DNA from: Kudoa neothunni
Taxonomy: Eukaryota > Cnidaria
DNA length: 64,000 bases
Direction: 5' to 3'
Assembly (NCBI GenBank): GCA_964304625.1
Contig: OZ199840.1
Coordinates: forward strand, 7,192,001-7,256,000
This document shows positions 35,645 through 48,232 of the stretch, one piece after another (position 1 is the first letter of the stretch; the number at the start of each line of letters is the position of its first letter). A model generated the notes under the pieces. It had not been told where the DNA came from. It saw nothing but the letters and a program-made list of their open reading frames with translations, and searched no databases. Both the position numbers and the translations under genes were made by a program.

Positions 35645-37101
35645 TAAGTCATCTATTATATTTTTATTTCTTAGTGTTTTTTAAATTTGTGGACAATATT
35701 TACGCAGCCTTCATATTATTGATCCTCTTAGTCCAACTCAGTAAAATGTAAGGGGGAATTCTAGTGTTAGGGCTTCCAGATGGTTCTAGTTTAACATAGA
35801 ATACACCGAAAGCTTCTATAACAACCTATCATCGGCCTAGATGTTTCTAGAACATTCTGGATCCTAAATTCCATATATAAACAGCTTTGTAGATATACAT
35901 ATAGTGATATTAATAACAATGGTGTCTTGTCTTAACATCTAGCTTGCCACATACTGATCGTTCACTTAATGCGGTGGTTTCAAAAATTAATGTGAATTTT
36001 TGAATAATGTATAAAGGTAACGTTTTTCTTTGTAAAAAGGGGATTTTGTTCTCTTCTCTCTAAACGGAAAAATTTGTGTCAATGATGTCTCGATTTCATT
36101 CGATTTTCATTTCTTTTTGTAATGAATGATCGCGGGCGGAGTTCGAACCCGTGAACCATAGCTTAAAAGGCGGTGGCGCCGTATCGCTATGCTGCTGATC
36201 GCGCATATGCTAGATTTTGTTACAACCTTTTAACCAACCATTACATTTCCAGGGGAAAAAATGGAAATTTATTAAAAAAATGCGGTTATCGAAAAATTTA
36301 ACTCCATTTAATTGAATATAAATGAACGCTATGCAAATTTCAGGAACGCATGCTCCACATTAGAGTTAGCTTCTTGGCTTGATAAACACAAATGTTAAAT
36401 ATAAATAGGTCAATTATGAGATCAAAGATTTAAAAAAAGTTTAATATTAAATTGGAAATGCAACAAGGTATCGATATAATAGAATTATAAAGTTGTAAGC
36501 TAATAATATTATTCAGAATGCCCCAGATGATCAAGTTGCATGAATTAAAAAAATTAAGATGAACACGATAAAAAATATATATACACTTTGATTTTTGTTT
36601 AGGGTTTTTGGCATCGGTTTTACGCACGAATATTTAAATAGACGAATGAAAACGACAACTAAGCTGATGAGTTTTTTCGTATAAATTAGTTTTACTTGAT
36701 TCTAATAATCACTCATTTATGAACGAATTATGCTATAAACAGGCCATTATTTTCTATTTTGTTGTAGATGAATCTAAATATAGTTATATTTAATTATTGT
36801 AGAAATTAAACGATTAGAATGTTCTAATCTATGATAAATTGTTTATTTGTAATAAAACTTATGAAACTACAAATAAGTTAAATATATTCCTACTGATTAT
36901 TTTATTTTTCAATTTTGTGTGGTTAATCAATAATTTCTCCGGATGCAAAAACTCGTATTTTTGAAATAATACTCTTTATTCATCCTCGCCAAATATCTAC
37001 GGATAATCAGTTGTTATACTTGTTTATTGAATGAGACATAATCTGAGGACGAAATTATTTAGCTCGGTGCAAATTGGCCGAGATCAATTATATGAGCAAA
37101 A
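35645..37101. other. Intergenic between RAD17 and integrin beta
   Basis: No protein gene recognised. It contains the tRNA-like sequence at 36130-36203 listed separately. The short minus frame at 36430-36627 shows no motif. Confidence 0.4.
36130..36203 (-). repeat. tRNA-Lys-like pseudogene or SINE head
   Basis: The minus strand has a B-box/T-loop GGGTTCGAACTCC, an anticodon-loop-like CTTTTAA (anticodon TTT, Lys) and an A-box-like GCATAGCGATACGGC, at tRNA spacing. The anticodon stem has two mismatches and only about four acceptor pairs (GATC/GATC) form, so I do not call a working tRNA. It is either a decayed tRNA or the head of a SINE. Confidence 0.5.
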
Positions 37102-40100
37102 ATGAAACATTTAGTGCTATTAACAATTTTCTCTTCCTTTTTGTTGATAACCAGGGCGAGTATCTCTTTAAATATCTATATATTATTGGTTAACTTACTC
37201 ACAATTAAGATATATGTAACAAGATCAAAAATTGCAGGGAATGTTTAACTCAGCCAGAATGCGGATATTGTCCGGATCTTGTAACACCCTCTTTATTAAC
37301 GGCTCTTGATCAATTTGGTGTTAGGATTTTAAGGGCTTTCGATGCGATAACATTGAGAATATTCGAACTAAAGGATGCAAAGCAACTGAATACACTGAGA
37401 AAACCGTCACTGCGGTAATTATTGTTTTCGGGCTGGATTATATTAGCAATTCTTGATCCACGTAAAAGCTATCGGACATTTAATTAGTCAAAATTGTTCT
37501 CAATATCATTGCTCAACTGTGCAATCCAACAAAATTTCGTATCCATCAATTTAACTAAAATTTTTGGACTTTACAATTTTTATATGACAGGAAAATAAAT
37601 TCTCCATAACATAATCTAAATAATTATTTAATAGAAAAATTATAATGACAATTGTGTGTAATTTATGATTTATATCTTGTGTTGTATGTTTTAGTAAGAT
37701 GAACACACAATTAAAAACTTGAATAATTCTATTTTAATTTTCCATTTCCACAATCGATTTTGCATTAGCTGGAAAATTATAGAGTTTTTAGAGATGGCAG
37801 CCCTAATTTTATCAACCATTCATTAACAGGAAGATTTGGCAGAAAACCATAAAAATATTTTTCCAGAGAACGTTAATTTTTTTCAAACTAAATAAAAAAA
37901 TCGAAATCGTTACAGTCATAGGAAATATTTAAACACAATTATATTGCCAGGGAAATTCTTTCTTTGCGCTAACGCGCACGCGCGATAGCTATCACAAACC
38001 AAACCCCTTTAAGTTTGTGATTATTACGCACATAAAAACGTGAAAATCATTATAAACTTATTTTAGATTTATTTTAAGTATACTTAAGATAATGGTTTTT
38101 AACACGAGCTTTGTTTTTACAGTTAAGTAAAAGCATAAATCCGGGCAGTATTTGTTGAATCAAAGGCTTCTATTATATTTATTTGTTATAAAACTAATAA
38201 CTTATGGAGGAATATTGGAAAAATTACTGTTTATTTGAAATTATACCGTAATCTTTCGTTATTCTTTGATATATTTTATATATCCCATTAAAAATATTTT
38301 ACTCTTTTTCTATCAACAAAAAACTTTCCCTGACTAAATATAACGGTATTAAAGAGTCTGAAATAAGAATCATATTCTATATACTTATCATTGGGTTCAA
38401 AATTTTCAAAGCTAATTATCAAAATATGCAACTAATGTAGTATTGTTTAGACAAATATTATATTAATGAATTATCCAACAGAATTAAAGATAATTGAGTT
38501 ATAGTTTTTTTGTAAAATGTAGAAAACGTAATGAAAATATATAAACAAGGAATACCACTTTAAAATCGATTATCTCTCAATAATAATCAAAATATTAAAT
38601 CTCCCTTAATCTGGACAATCAGAAAATATATAAACTAAAAATTAGGATCGAATGTCTGAATTACTTCGTATTAATATTAATAAATAAATTCTCATATTGA
38701 GTGAGAAAATAATAACACAATTATAAGCTTGACAAGAATGCATACTCACAAGTGCACCTGAAACTTACCGTTAAAAGATAACTCTATTTTGAAATAGCGG
38801 CTATAGTTAAATTTTTTTAAATTAAAAAAAATAATAAGATTAAATATAATTGTTTGTATAAAACCATTATTCTTACCTTTACCGATGAACATTAAAGTAC
38901 TAGACTTGTTTAACCCTTTCGTTTAGTGAAGGAATGGGATTTAAGACAATTATGCGCACACAATTATTGGTATAAATCCTGAGTTATCTTTAAAAACCGA
39001 ATGTATTTATATAATCAATAACAAAAGACATTCGATAGGCGCACTATAATAATCTAGTTTGTTATACGATTCGACGGAAATTTAAAATTCACATAATCTA
39101 TTTTAATATAATTGAGGTAGTTGTCACTAATATTTACATCTCACATAGACGGAAGAACCTGCTGGAACCAGGAAATCAATCTCTCCTCAAGGGCACACTA
39201 TCATCACTTCTCCTGGTAAAAATAAATATGTTTTTGCGGTGTACGTAACAATTATTCTAAATATTTTATAGGGAAAACTGTAAATCTGGAATATAATGTG
39301 ACAAAATATGACAACTATCCCATGGATCTATTCATATTAATGGACCTTTCTCAGTCTATGAGTGATGAACTTAGTATGGTTCAAAAACTATCGCTAAATT
39401 TAAGTAAGTATAGTGAATAAATATTTCCTATTAAAAATGTGTTCGTACTTAATATGAAAATATTGTAGTTAGCCGACTTGATTCAATCACTACGGATATA
39501 CAAATTGGATTTGCTGGATTTATTGATAAAATAAGTTTACCTGGTTTTATTCCATCAAACGATTTGTAAATCTAGAACGATTAATTATTATTCACAACTT
39601 TTTAGTAAAGCGGACTACAAAAAAAAGGTTTACACAGTTCGACTATTTTCTTCCCTTACAAAAGATACCAAAATATTCAAAGTAATCGACTGATAGCTGA
39701 CAGTATGCGGTATTTAATTTTTAGAATTTGATCTCAGGTGCGGGAGTTGAAGGAAATGTTGATCATCCTGAGGCTTCATTTGATGCTTTATTACAAATAA
39801 CAATATGCAAAGAAAAGGTAACACAATTTCTTAGTTGTTCTGAATTATAATTTTCAAATAAACACAAACTATGTTGCTAAATATCTTCGTATGTGCCAAT
39901 TATCTTTATTTTCGTATTTTTAATAATAATAAATAATGATAATCGAACCATAATTTACTCTAATACACTTTAAGTAACCAAGCAGCACGAAAAACCCTTT
40001 TTATTTTTATTTTCAATATTGAACTTAAATTTTTTGGTTTCTGATGAAGGCGTCATATTGTTTTTGTAGATAAAATGGAGGGATAATGCAAGAAAAATAG

Positions 40101-42276
40101 TTTTAGTAATAACTGACGAAATCCCTAAAGTTCCCGGCCTTGAGAGCGTATTTTTTTGTACATGATTGGGATATATGCTTTTTTGATTGGATTAGTTGGC
40201 AAGAATCTTTAATCCAGCTACTGAAACATGCTATATCCAAACGGACAATGTTGCGAATTATGAACAATGGGATGGAAATGATATGAGCTCACCATCAATA
40301 AGTTTTCTCAGAGAAATGCTCATTAAATACGAAGTTATCCCAATATTTGCCATCCAAAGTACCGTTGAAAAATATTATGAAGTAAATTGGTGAGGCATTA
40401 AAAGAAAAAAAACTCAATTATGATTAGGTGATAAAAAAATATTTAATTGACGCTGGCGCCGTCGTTGGTAATTTTCAAAGTTCTGACGAAGACAAATTTT
40501 TTCAGTTTGTCCAAGACAAATATGAAGTAACGAATCATTAAATGCTGGTCATTTAAGGGAATTTGAATGATTTAGGAACTGACAAGAGATATAAAAATCA
40601 GTGTACCACAAAGCCCAAAATATAAGGTCGAAATCGTCACTACTTGCAGGTTATTTATTGAAAGTTATTGTGGGGGAATTCATAAAAATCTTATAGCGAT
40701 GGAAACATTTCAAAAGATAATATCTGTAGAGATTCTCCTAAAGATAAATCTGTAAAATTTGACGTAAAAATCATTCCTGTAGAGTGTGATTTTAACGAAA
40801 CGTAACCCAATTAAAATTGAATTCTCAACTAGATTATAATGTAGCGTGCAAATAAGCTTTCCGGGTTACGGTAATGCTAACGTTAACATAGAATCAAAAT
40901 GTGGATGTGCTTGTCAGGCCACCTCGGTACATTAATTTGTTTCTTCGCCTGTTACTCTCATGCCAACTAACTAATTGATAATTATTTAGGAAGCTAAGAG
41001 CCAAAAATGCTCAAATAAAGGAAGCCTAACATGTGGTGCATGTGTTTGTGATAATGATAGGTGGGAATCATGCCACGTTTTTTATATCAATTTACTATAA
41101 ACGTTATTTAGATGGGGACCAACATGTAGCTGCAATAAAACTTCAAGTACTATTGACACTTGCAAAGACGAAAATACAGGATTGATTTGTAACAATCAGG
41201 GAGAATGTGACTGTGGAAAATGTGAATGCGTAAGAGCCAAGATATATTCAGCAATTGTTGATAGTTTATCTAGTACACTGGAGCGTATGGAGATAAATGC
41301 GAGTGTCGAAACGATGATTGCCCCACATATTTAAGTGAAATATGTGGTGGAAACGGAGAATGTAAATGTGGCACATGTCAATGCAAACCAAATTATATTG
41401 GTGCAAATTGTGGCTCTAAAATCTGTGAAAAGTTCGTTGATCAGTGCAATAATAAAGATGGAGTATTATCAAAAAATAATGCATATTAACGAATTGATTA
41501 TCCTTATAGGTGATGTGCAGTAATCAGGGAAGTTGCCAATGTGGTAAATGCCATTGTGATCACAATCATGTTGGAGAACATTGTGAAATATGTCGAGTAC
41601 ATATCATATCTATGGTGTTATCCTAACGCAAAACTGATAATTAGACGTGCCGATTAAAATGTGAAACTTATGATTCATTGCTGAACATGCTATTGCATAG
41701 CAGTCCCAGCCTAGGTAATATTTATTTTTTGGGTTTATTTCTCGTAATTGCCACAAATACATTGCCTTAATTTGATAGAGGATATCCAAAAGGAATGTCC
41801 CTACTGCCGAGTTCATAAGGTCGAATCTCTAGAGGGTAACCCATTCTTAAAACAGAAATTATTGTAAATATCGATATATATATATATATATCTTTCTAAT
41901 AGATAAAACAGATACTAAATGCTACTTTGTGAGAGGAACTTGTAAAACTCCGTTTATATTGAAAACGAATGAGGATCTGTCAGTTGATATTTTCTACGTG
42001 GATTTCGACAGCAATAAAGATTGCAATACTAAACTGATTATTGCTGCTTCTGTAGGGACTTTAGTGGGGATTTTAGTGCTTCTTATCATAATAGCGCTCA
42101 TTGCAATCAAGGTCATCCTATACATCATTGATCGTAATGAGTATAGAAAGTTCATGGATGAAAGAAATCGCGCCAACTGGGAAACGGTATCTATAAACGT
42201 TATTCACCTGGTTTGGCTAATTATTCTCACCTTTTAGAATGAGAATCCATTATACGAAACTGGACAAGCCGATTAA
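37102..42276 (+). CDS. ITGB1: Integrin beta chain
   Basis: Twenty-two exons, about 740 residues (human beta-1 is 798): 37102-37159, 37210-37280, 37325-37414, 39149-39215, 39272-39403, 39469-39565, 39606-39681, 39725-39817, 40070-40147, 40196-40381, 40428-40526, 40576-40649, 40697-40801, 40845-40926, 40990-41060, 41112-41229, 41274-41462, 41510-41596, 41645-41714, 41779-41835, 41903-42186, 42238-42276. Order: signal peptide (1-19); PSI domain (CRECLTQPECGYC); betaI/vWA domain with MIDAS DLSQS and the SyMBS-type NVDHPE; four Cys-rich I-EGF modules (CGKCEC, CGTCQC, CGKCHC); beta-tail; one membrane helix (about 678-703); cytoplasmic DRNEYRKF and NPLY. It pairs with an alpha chain for adhesion and talin binding. 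The membrane-distal loop is shortened and there is a single NPxY. The gene symbol is by family; which human paralogue is closest is not decided. Confidence 0.97.
37415..39148 (+). other. Integrin beta intron 3 (1.7 kb)
   Basis: A phase-0 intron between the PSI/hybrid exon and the first betaI-side exon. It contains an inverted repeat near 37993-38024 (ATCACAAAC ... GTTTGTGAT) beside a GCGC-rich patch, perhaps a small inserted element. No coding exon was found in it. Confidence 0.6.
41873..41891. repeat. (TA)n microsatellite in an integrin intron
   Basis: A short uninterrupted TA repeat inside the 67-bp intron just before the transmembrane exon. Confidence 0.9.
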
Positions 42277-43786
42277 TGTTGTCCGGTTAAATCTACCTGA
42301 AATATCCATCATTATTATAAAGAGTTGTGCTAGATTATTGATAGAATATTACATTATTATTTTGTTTTTTAAAATATAATCCTATCATTATTTGAGTGCC
42401 CTATTAACTATAAACTTACTGCCACATTTTTTTTTAACACAACAAAAATTTTAATATAGGCAGATATAAAATTTTTACATAAAATTATTGTTCGTATCTG
42501 CGTCCAAAACTTTCCAAAACTGGATAAAAATATCAGAAATTGTAACAATTGATTCTTAAAAATTTCCCTCATTTGGACATTTGAATATAAAAAAAATTAA
42601 CGGACAAATAAAATTACAGTTCTCATTTTAAAATATTAATAAAAACACAAAAAACCTCAAAGACGCTTATGGTGTACAGATGAATTGGGAGCTAGGCTAT
42701 AAATTGAGACCACATAGTAATTCGCGATTTCAACCTCAGCTCCAACAGTGTCATTGCTTTTGCGATTAAACGTCCTTAGTTCGTAATGAAAGTTGTGGTT
42801 GAGTGAAAGCTCATTGAATGTATGATGCAACTGCATTGATAGTTCGACTAAGCGTGAAAGGTTAGGGTTAGACGTTTTGATTGTAGTAGACTTATTAAGT
42901 AAGAAAAATATTGTAGCCGCAACCCAAAGAAGCAAACGCTCGTTAAGGGTTAGAGAAAGTGGAGACGGTTGTCGGCCCGGCTAGTCGGAACTCCACAGCT
43001 TCTAATAAGCTGCCCTAAGAGTTAATTTTGTGAGCAACAAAAATTTAATTGCCGCCATTATTATCCTAAACTAGCTAGTATTTATAGGGGGAATGAAAAT
43101 TATTTTCGTTAGAATATACTGTGTTAAATTTTATCGCTCGTTTTCATTCTTTGGTAAAAAAATAATTCAAGAGAGTTAAATTACATTAAGGAATTCAATT
43201 TGAGGGAGGCCTATGAAAATTTCGAAATATAAGCTAAAACATTTCATGGCCGGCCTTTTTGTAACAATTTTTGATTGGATTACAACTTTATTCGTCGTTT
43301 AAATTGTATAGAAACTCTTAATATGCTATGTTTACATCCAAATCTCTACATCGAAAGATCATGGACATACGACATTACTGACATAAGATGTGAAGATTTC
43401 AAAAATATCATATTTACACGAATAACATTATTTAAATTAATGATCTATTACATGCATCAAATCGGACCACATAACAGCTATGGGTCACAGGAGTAAACAA
43501 AAATCGAGTCACTTTAAACTCAAACAAAATTTTCCGATCCTTCAAGAATATTGTAAATCGTTTCGTCTTAATATATGATGAATTTATTGAGATAATTAAG
43601 GGATGCAGGGAGAATCTGATAAAAATTTCTGTTTTTAACTTAGTTCTCATGACAATGAAATAATAGGCTTCTAATTGTTCCTAGACTATCTGTCATGGAA
43701 CCAGTACGATATCATCAGATTCATATTGTATCAACTGAACGATATAGGAATTCACCGGAAAAAGCATCGCATGCAACCAATACTTA
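42277..43786. other. Intergenic; unrecognised minus-strand open frame at 42657-42970
   Basis: The downstream part of integrin beta and a stretch with one possible hypothetical gene. On the minus strand, after a possible acceptor near 42980, an open frame runs to a stop at 42657 with a hydrophobic segment (RLLLWVAATIFFLL) followed by a polar ~70-residue region. Base composition is less AT-rich than nearby. I do not recognise it. The plus frame at 43275-43496 has no motif. Confidence 0.3.
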
Positions 43787-44245
43787 CAGTATTTCACGAC
43801 CAAGATGCAAACATGGCGCATATCTATTAAAATGTGAAACTTTCTTTTAAAAATGTCAATTAAACTTTAAACAAAGCTATGTAACGCTGAAATAACAGAG
43901 GATGATTAAATTTTATTCATATATATTTTCTATTTCTAATCGTTAATTTCTTCTGACCCTGTTTCATTTATCCTTTGGACAATTCTACTTATCGTAGATT
44001 CATGAATGCCCAGAGACTCAGATATTTGACGATTGGTCTTCCCATTCTGAATGGCTTTAGAAATTATATCAAAATATGAATACTTGGAGTTGTTGGAAAA
44101 TCTTTTCCCTATCTTTCTTATTAACAATTTCGTATTTTATTTTTATTTTATTAATAATTTCTGGTTCAGCAGGCATATCTGAATCTTAATTCTTAAAAAA
44201 TAACTAGCGCGCGCGGCATGTTTGCATCTTGGTCGTGAAATACTG
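43787..44245 (-). mobile_element. Tc1/mariner-type MITE retaining an HTH fragment
   Basis: A 459-bp element bounded by TA dinucleotides (43785-43786 and 44246-44247). Its inverted repeats start CAGTATTTCACGACCAAGA and remain identical for about 30 bp, through GCAAACATG. CAGT termini and TA targets are the Tc1/mariner signature. Inside, the minus strand 44127-43936 keeps a 63-residue frame with a helix-turn-helix (SKAIQNGKTNRQISESLGIH then STISRIVQRI) like the DNA-binding N-terminus of Tc1-type transposases. No DDE domain is present, so this is an internally deleted, non-autonomous copy. Confidence 0.9.
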
Positions 44246-44332
44246 TATCGAAGTTTCCACATTAATCCATTAGAGAGAAAGCTTCAAAACAAACAAAGAA
44301 AAAAAATCATTTGTTAAAAAACATCATATAAA

Positions 44333-45488
44333 TTAATTGAGAATAGATTTTGTATAGTAAACATGGTCCCTTTGAGCTTTAACCTGACGATGCCAGCGAT
44401 TAACACGCTGTTGGAACAACCCGTACATATTTTTGGGGGCCCGATGAGGTATCGGTGGGGAAGTCACATAGTTTGGATCAGCATTAGCTTCTTCTATTAA
44501 CGGATCATCATCCTATGACGATTACATATAATGAGGTTAAATACGAATGACAGAAAATAATAACTAACCGATATACAAACTTCGGCGACATTTTGAGAAC
44601 ATTTTCTTTCAATAAAAACGACATAAAAAACTGTATAGGCTCCAAGGAGACCGATAAGAATTAGTGTAATCAAAACAATTGACTAAAAAAGATCACTACA
44701 GAAAGGAACCGAATCCAATGTGATTACTTTGACTAAAATAATATTTCTGATCTCGAAGGTGCAAGTACAGAGGGAACAAACTGGTTTTTTCTCCTCAGGG
44801 ACGATCAGTTCACATTTACTAGGCAAAGATCATTATAGGCAATCAGATAAAGAACATAAATGTGAACAGACATGTTTAATAACGTAAATATTTATTAGTT
44901 GGATTGAAAAAATTAAAAAAGAGACGTCCATGTGAGGACACGTAGATATTTGAATTTCGAGTAATATTTTGAATAAATTGGTATTTTATTAAATTTCTCG
45001 TTATATATGAGATTACAGATAGGATAATTTAATATCCCTTTGTTTTTGAAACAATAAAATAAACAGTAATAATTATCGATTTATTTCCCCCCATAGGAAA
45101 TGTATAAATCAAGACAGGGCGCGTAATTTCTAAACAAAATTACTTTCGTTGTTTGTCAAATGAATAATATCAATAAGTAATAGCATTCCTTATTAATAAG
45201 AAGTAATGGGAGATCCTCATAGGAATTATTTATAGAAATTCTCGGTAAAAATGTATCCATATCTTAGCTTAAACAGTACGTTCGGAATTACCATTTTGAA
45301 GCCTCCACCACATTCGAATCAATATAAACAGCTATTTCAGTGGCACTCGATACGGGACATCGGCACGAACAGCGTTGATCAACTTTTTGAATACTCCATA
45401 TATTCTATATTTGAATATATATTAACATAAAGAGTAATTGAAAACCAACGTCAAAGGTCAAAGATAGTAAAACTAGGAATATCAACAT
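44333..45488 (-). CDS. TMEM9: TMEM9-family membrane protein
   Basis: Five exons on the minus strand: 45488-45450, 45404-45292, 44818-44728, 44682-44569, 44512-44333, with introns of 45, 473, 45 and 56 bp, all in phase; 178 residues, close to human TMEM9 (183). There is a signal peptide (MLIFLVLLSLTFD...), then a Cys-rich lumenal region (DQRCSCRCP, CKCEL, VCSLCTCTFE) aligned with the human CKCVCPPY...CNC...CLLCEC pattern, one transmembrane helix (IVLITLILIGLLGAYTVFY) and a cytosolic tail with DPLI and a C-terminal QQRVNRWHRQVKAQRDHVYY block, like human QQRWKLQVQEQRKTVF. TMEM9 sits in late endosomes/lysosomes and has been linked to V-ATPase and CLC exchangers. The gene is convergent with integrin beta. 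Confidence 0.92.
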
Positions 45489-48232
45489 CCTATCCTATCT
45501 GCATACATAGAAACGACTTGTTAGGCCAGCAAAAATCAGTGAATACGACTAACTCTATAATCAATCGAGAATGCCCGATTAAGATGTTTATTATCTGTTC
45601 CTTAAAGATTAAGCTTTAGCTTAGAGGTTTTTATTGAAATAAAGTCAATTATATTTTAAATATGTGACAATCATGTCGAATCTGAGATTAAGCATTCGGC
45701 CTCTAAATAATAGTTGAGATTTATAATAAATGATTGTATTTTTTTCTATTTAATTAAATAGAATAACCATTAGTCATGTGTAAAAAAAGAGGAGAATCAA
45801 AATCGTGATATATAATTCTCGATCATACATCACGCACAGTTTTCCATTCACGCATGCGAAAACGAAATAATATATTTCGATATATTCTATTAGAATTGAA
45901 GAATTGAGAATTCATGAATCATTAAATAACTTTAAATCATAAATTTTTCTAATTAGACAGACTAATCCTGTAGAATAAAGCATCTAATTTTGATGCTTCA
46001 AAAATTTGAGGATTATTGATTATTACCAATGTATTCTCAAATTATTCTTTTGCTTCAACACTTTTTATATTGAACTAATATTAAAATAATATAGATTTGA
46101 AATTAATTAAAAAAAAATAAATTCTTTGACAATAATTTCAAGTGTCTATCTATCTATCTATCAAGGTAGAAAATGGGTATTTATTTGCATTAGCAGATGC
46201 AGACACGTGCATAAAAACGCACAAAAATTTAAATTTAAAATATTATCAAAGATTGTTGTGAAATTTGTATAAAAAATTTCGCTCCTTATCCTTATTAAGA
46301 AAACAAATTGAACGATATTTCATACATTTGAATTTAGTTCTCTTTTGGTAAACCCTACATCTTGAATGTGTTGTGATTATTTTGGAGAAATGTCGAAACA
46401 TGTTTAAACAGACTTCTACACTCGAAGGATTAGTATTCATTCTTTTTTATCGACGTTCGTATAATTTTTTCCATCGCCACTCAAAAAATATTACGCACTT
46501 GCGTTTTCGCGCGAATATTAAGTATTTGTCGTTTTTCCACAAGAAGCCATTGTAAAATTTAAGTTGGCTTTTAAGTAAGAAAATAATTAATTATATAGTC
46601 GTGAAATTTCAAATAAAAATTTGAGGTCCATTTATGTTCCATTTATTACTCAGAGGAGTTTTTAAATCTTTATTACGTTATTGTTTAGTTTTTCAAAATA
46701 TATTTTTAACAGAATAAGTTATAAAGGTGTAGGAAAAATCTGAAAGCTGGAAATTTCTTAATTTTAGAGGGAATTGAGTCTCAACTCGTTCTGGGGTCTA
46801 TTCTCATCCTATGTTAATTAGAAAGTTAAAATTAGTCAAGCAAAGCATTTTTTGATTACTTAAAATTTATTAGGATACTAACTGTTAAGCCAAGAAACCA
46901 TCGTTTAAATATGACAATATTAAGGTAAAGTTATTCGTGTTTATACAGCCGTTAATATTATACAGAGGGGGGTTTACAGATAACGGTATCTCAGACTTGT
47001 TGTAAATACATCACCGATAGGTAATGGATTATTTTAGAAATCCACACACAATTTTCCAGTCTCAATACTAAAATAAAAAAATTTTGAAAATTGATTAACA
47101 AACCTTTTTGATGATAGCTTAGCATTAGATAACACCAACATTAAAGTTTTGTCCATAATCCATGCATTCAGAATTCCAACATACAAAATATGCCTCGTGG
47201 TAATGTCAAAAGAATCCGAGGATATGATGACTGTGCATCGAAATTAACGATGAAAGACTTAATATTTTAGTCTTAATTAGAGCATAAAATTTAAAAATAT
47301 GTTTATTTTCATAAATCTTTGGCATATCCTTTTTAGTCTGAATCTCCGTATTATATGGGGTTTAAGAATAAATTGTTAAAAAGTATAATTGTAACTTGCA
47401 TTGGTAAACCTCTTCTGCATATATTTTAGTTTTAAATAAAGCATCACGTCAATTATAAAAACATTTATTTGAAGATTTCTCTTAAATAAGTCAACTATAC
47501 TGCTAAATTTCTACTTTTTGAAATTTGTCGTAATTTCCTACGTTTGAAAAAAATTGTGATTATGTGAACATTCAAAAGTTAAGTTAAAAGTGGAAAAATA
47601 GGACGTCATTGGAAACGGTGGTTCTGGCCAATATACTTACCATCAAAAGGACGATTGGAATAATCGATTGAATCAATAAAGCAATGTATAATTTAAAAAT
47701 TATTATCAATATTATATAATATTTCTGGGAAAATGGTTTTTTCCAAATTAATTTATCAATCAAATTCAGGGTAAGTATCATTTAATGATGATCTTATCAT
47801 CCGCATTTTCATTTAAAATCGGCATGTAATTATTGCGCCATTAACATAATATGCATATTTAAACATATATCTAAACATTAATTTCTTGATGGTATTCTAT
47901 CTATACAATGACGATTTCCAACTTCAAGATTCATCGCGATTTATTAAACAACCAGTCGACTTGCGTCAGTTATTCGTTATACGTTCACGTAGTAACCATC
48001 GTACTCTTTGATAAAAACTGAGTCAATTAGTCCAAAATTGTTTAAGTAAATTTAAAATCATGCTTTATATTGCGTAAAAAATTCTTTTGAGGATCATGGC
48101 AAATATCTTTATTAAGACGGAATTCTTTTGGTAACTATTGCGACATGAATTTTAAAACCCTAGCTATCTACTTTAATATCAGTATCGTTATTTTGAAATT
48201 AAAAAATTTATTATAAAATAAAATTTACTGAA
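45489..48232. other. Intergenic, no gene recognised
   Basis: AT-rich, with a (TCTA)n microsatellite at about 46145-46162. The frames at 46246-46555 and 47584-47781 show no motif beyond chance hydrophobicity. The last nine bases (48224-48232) are the left duplication of the next element. Confidence 0.4.

Noticed and set aside
47584-47781. Hydrophobic 65-codon minus frame that could be read as transmembrane helices
   Set aside because: AT-rich DNA gives Ile/Leu/Phe/Tyr-rich frames by chance; no start context, splice partners or family similarity.
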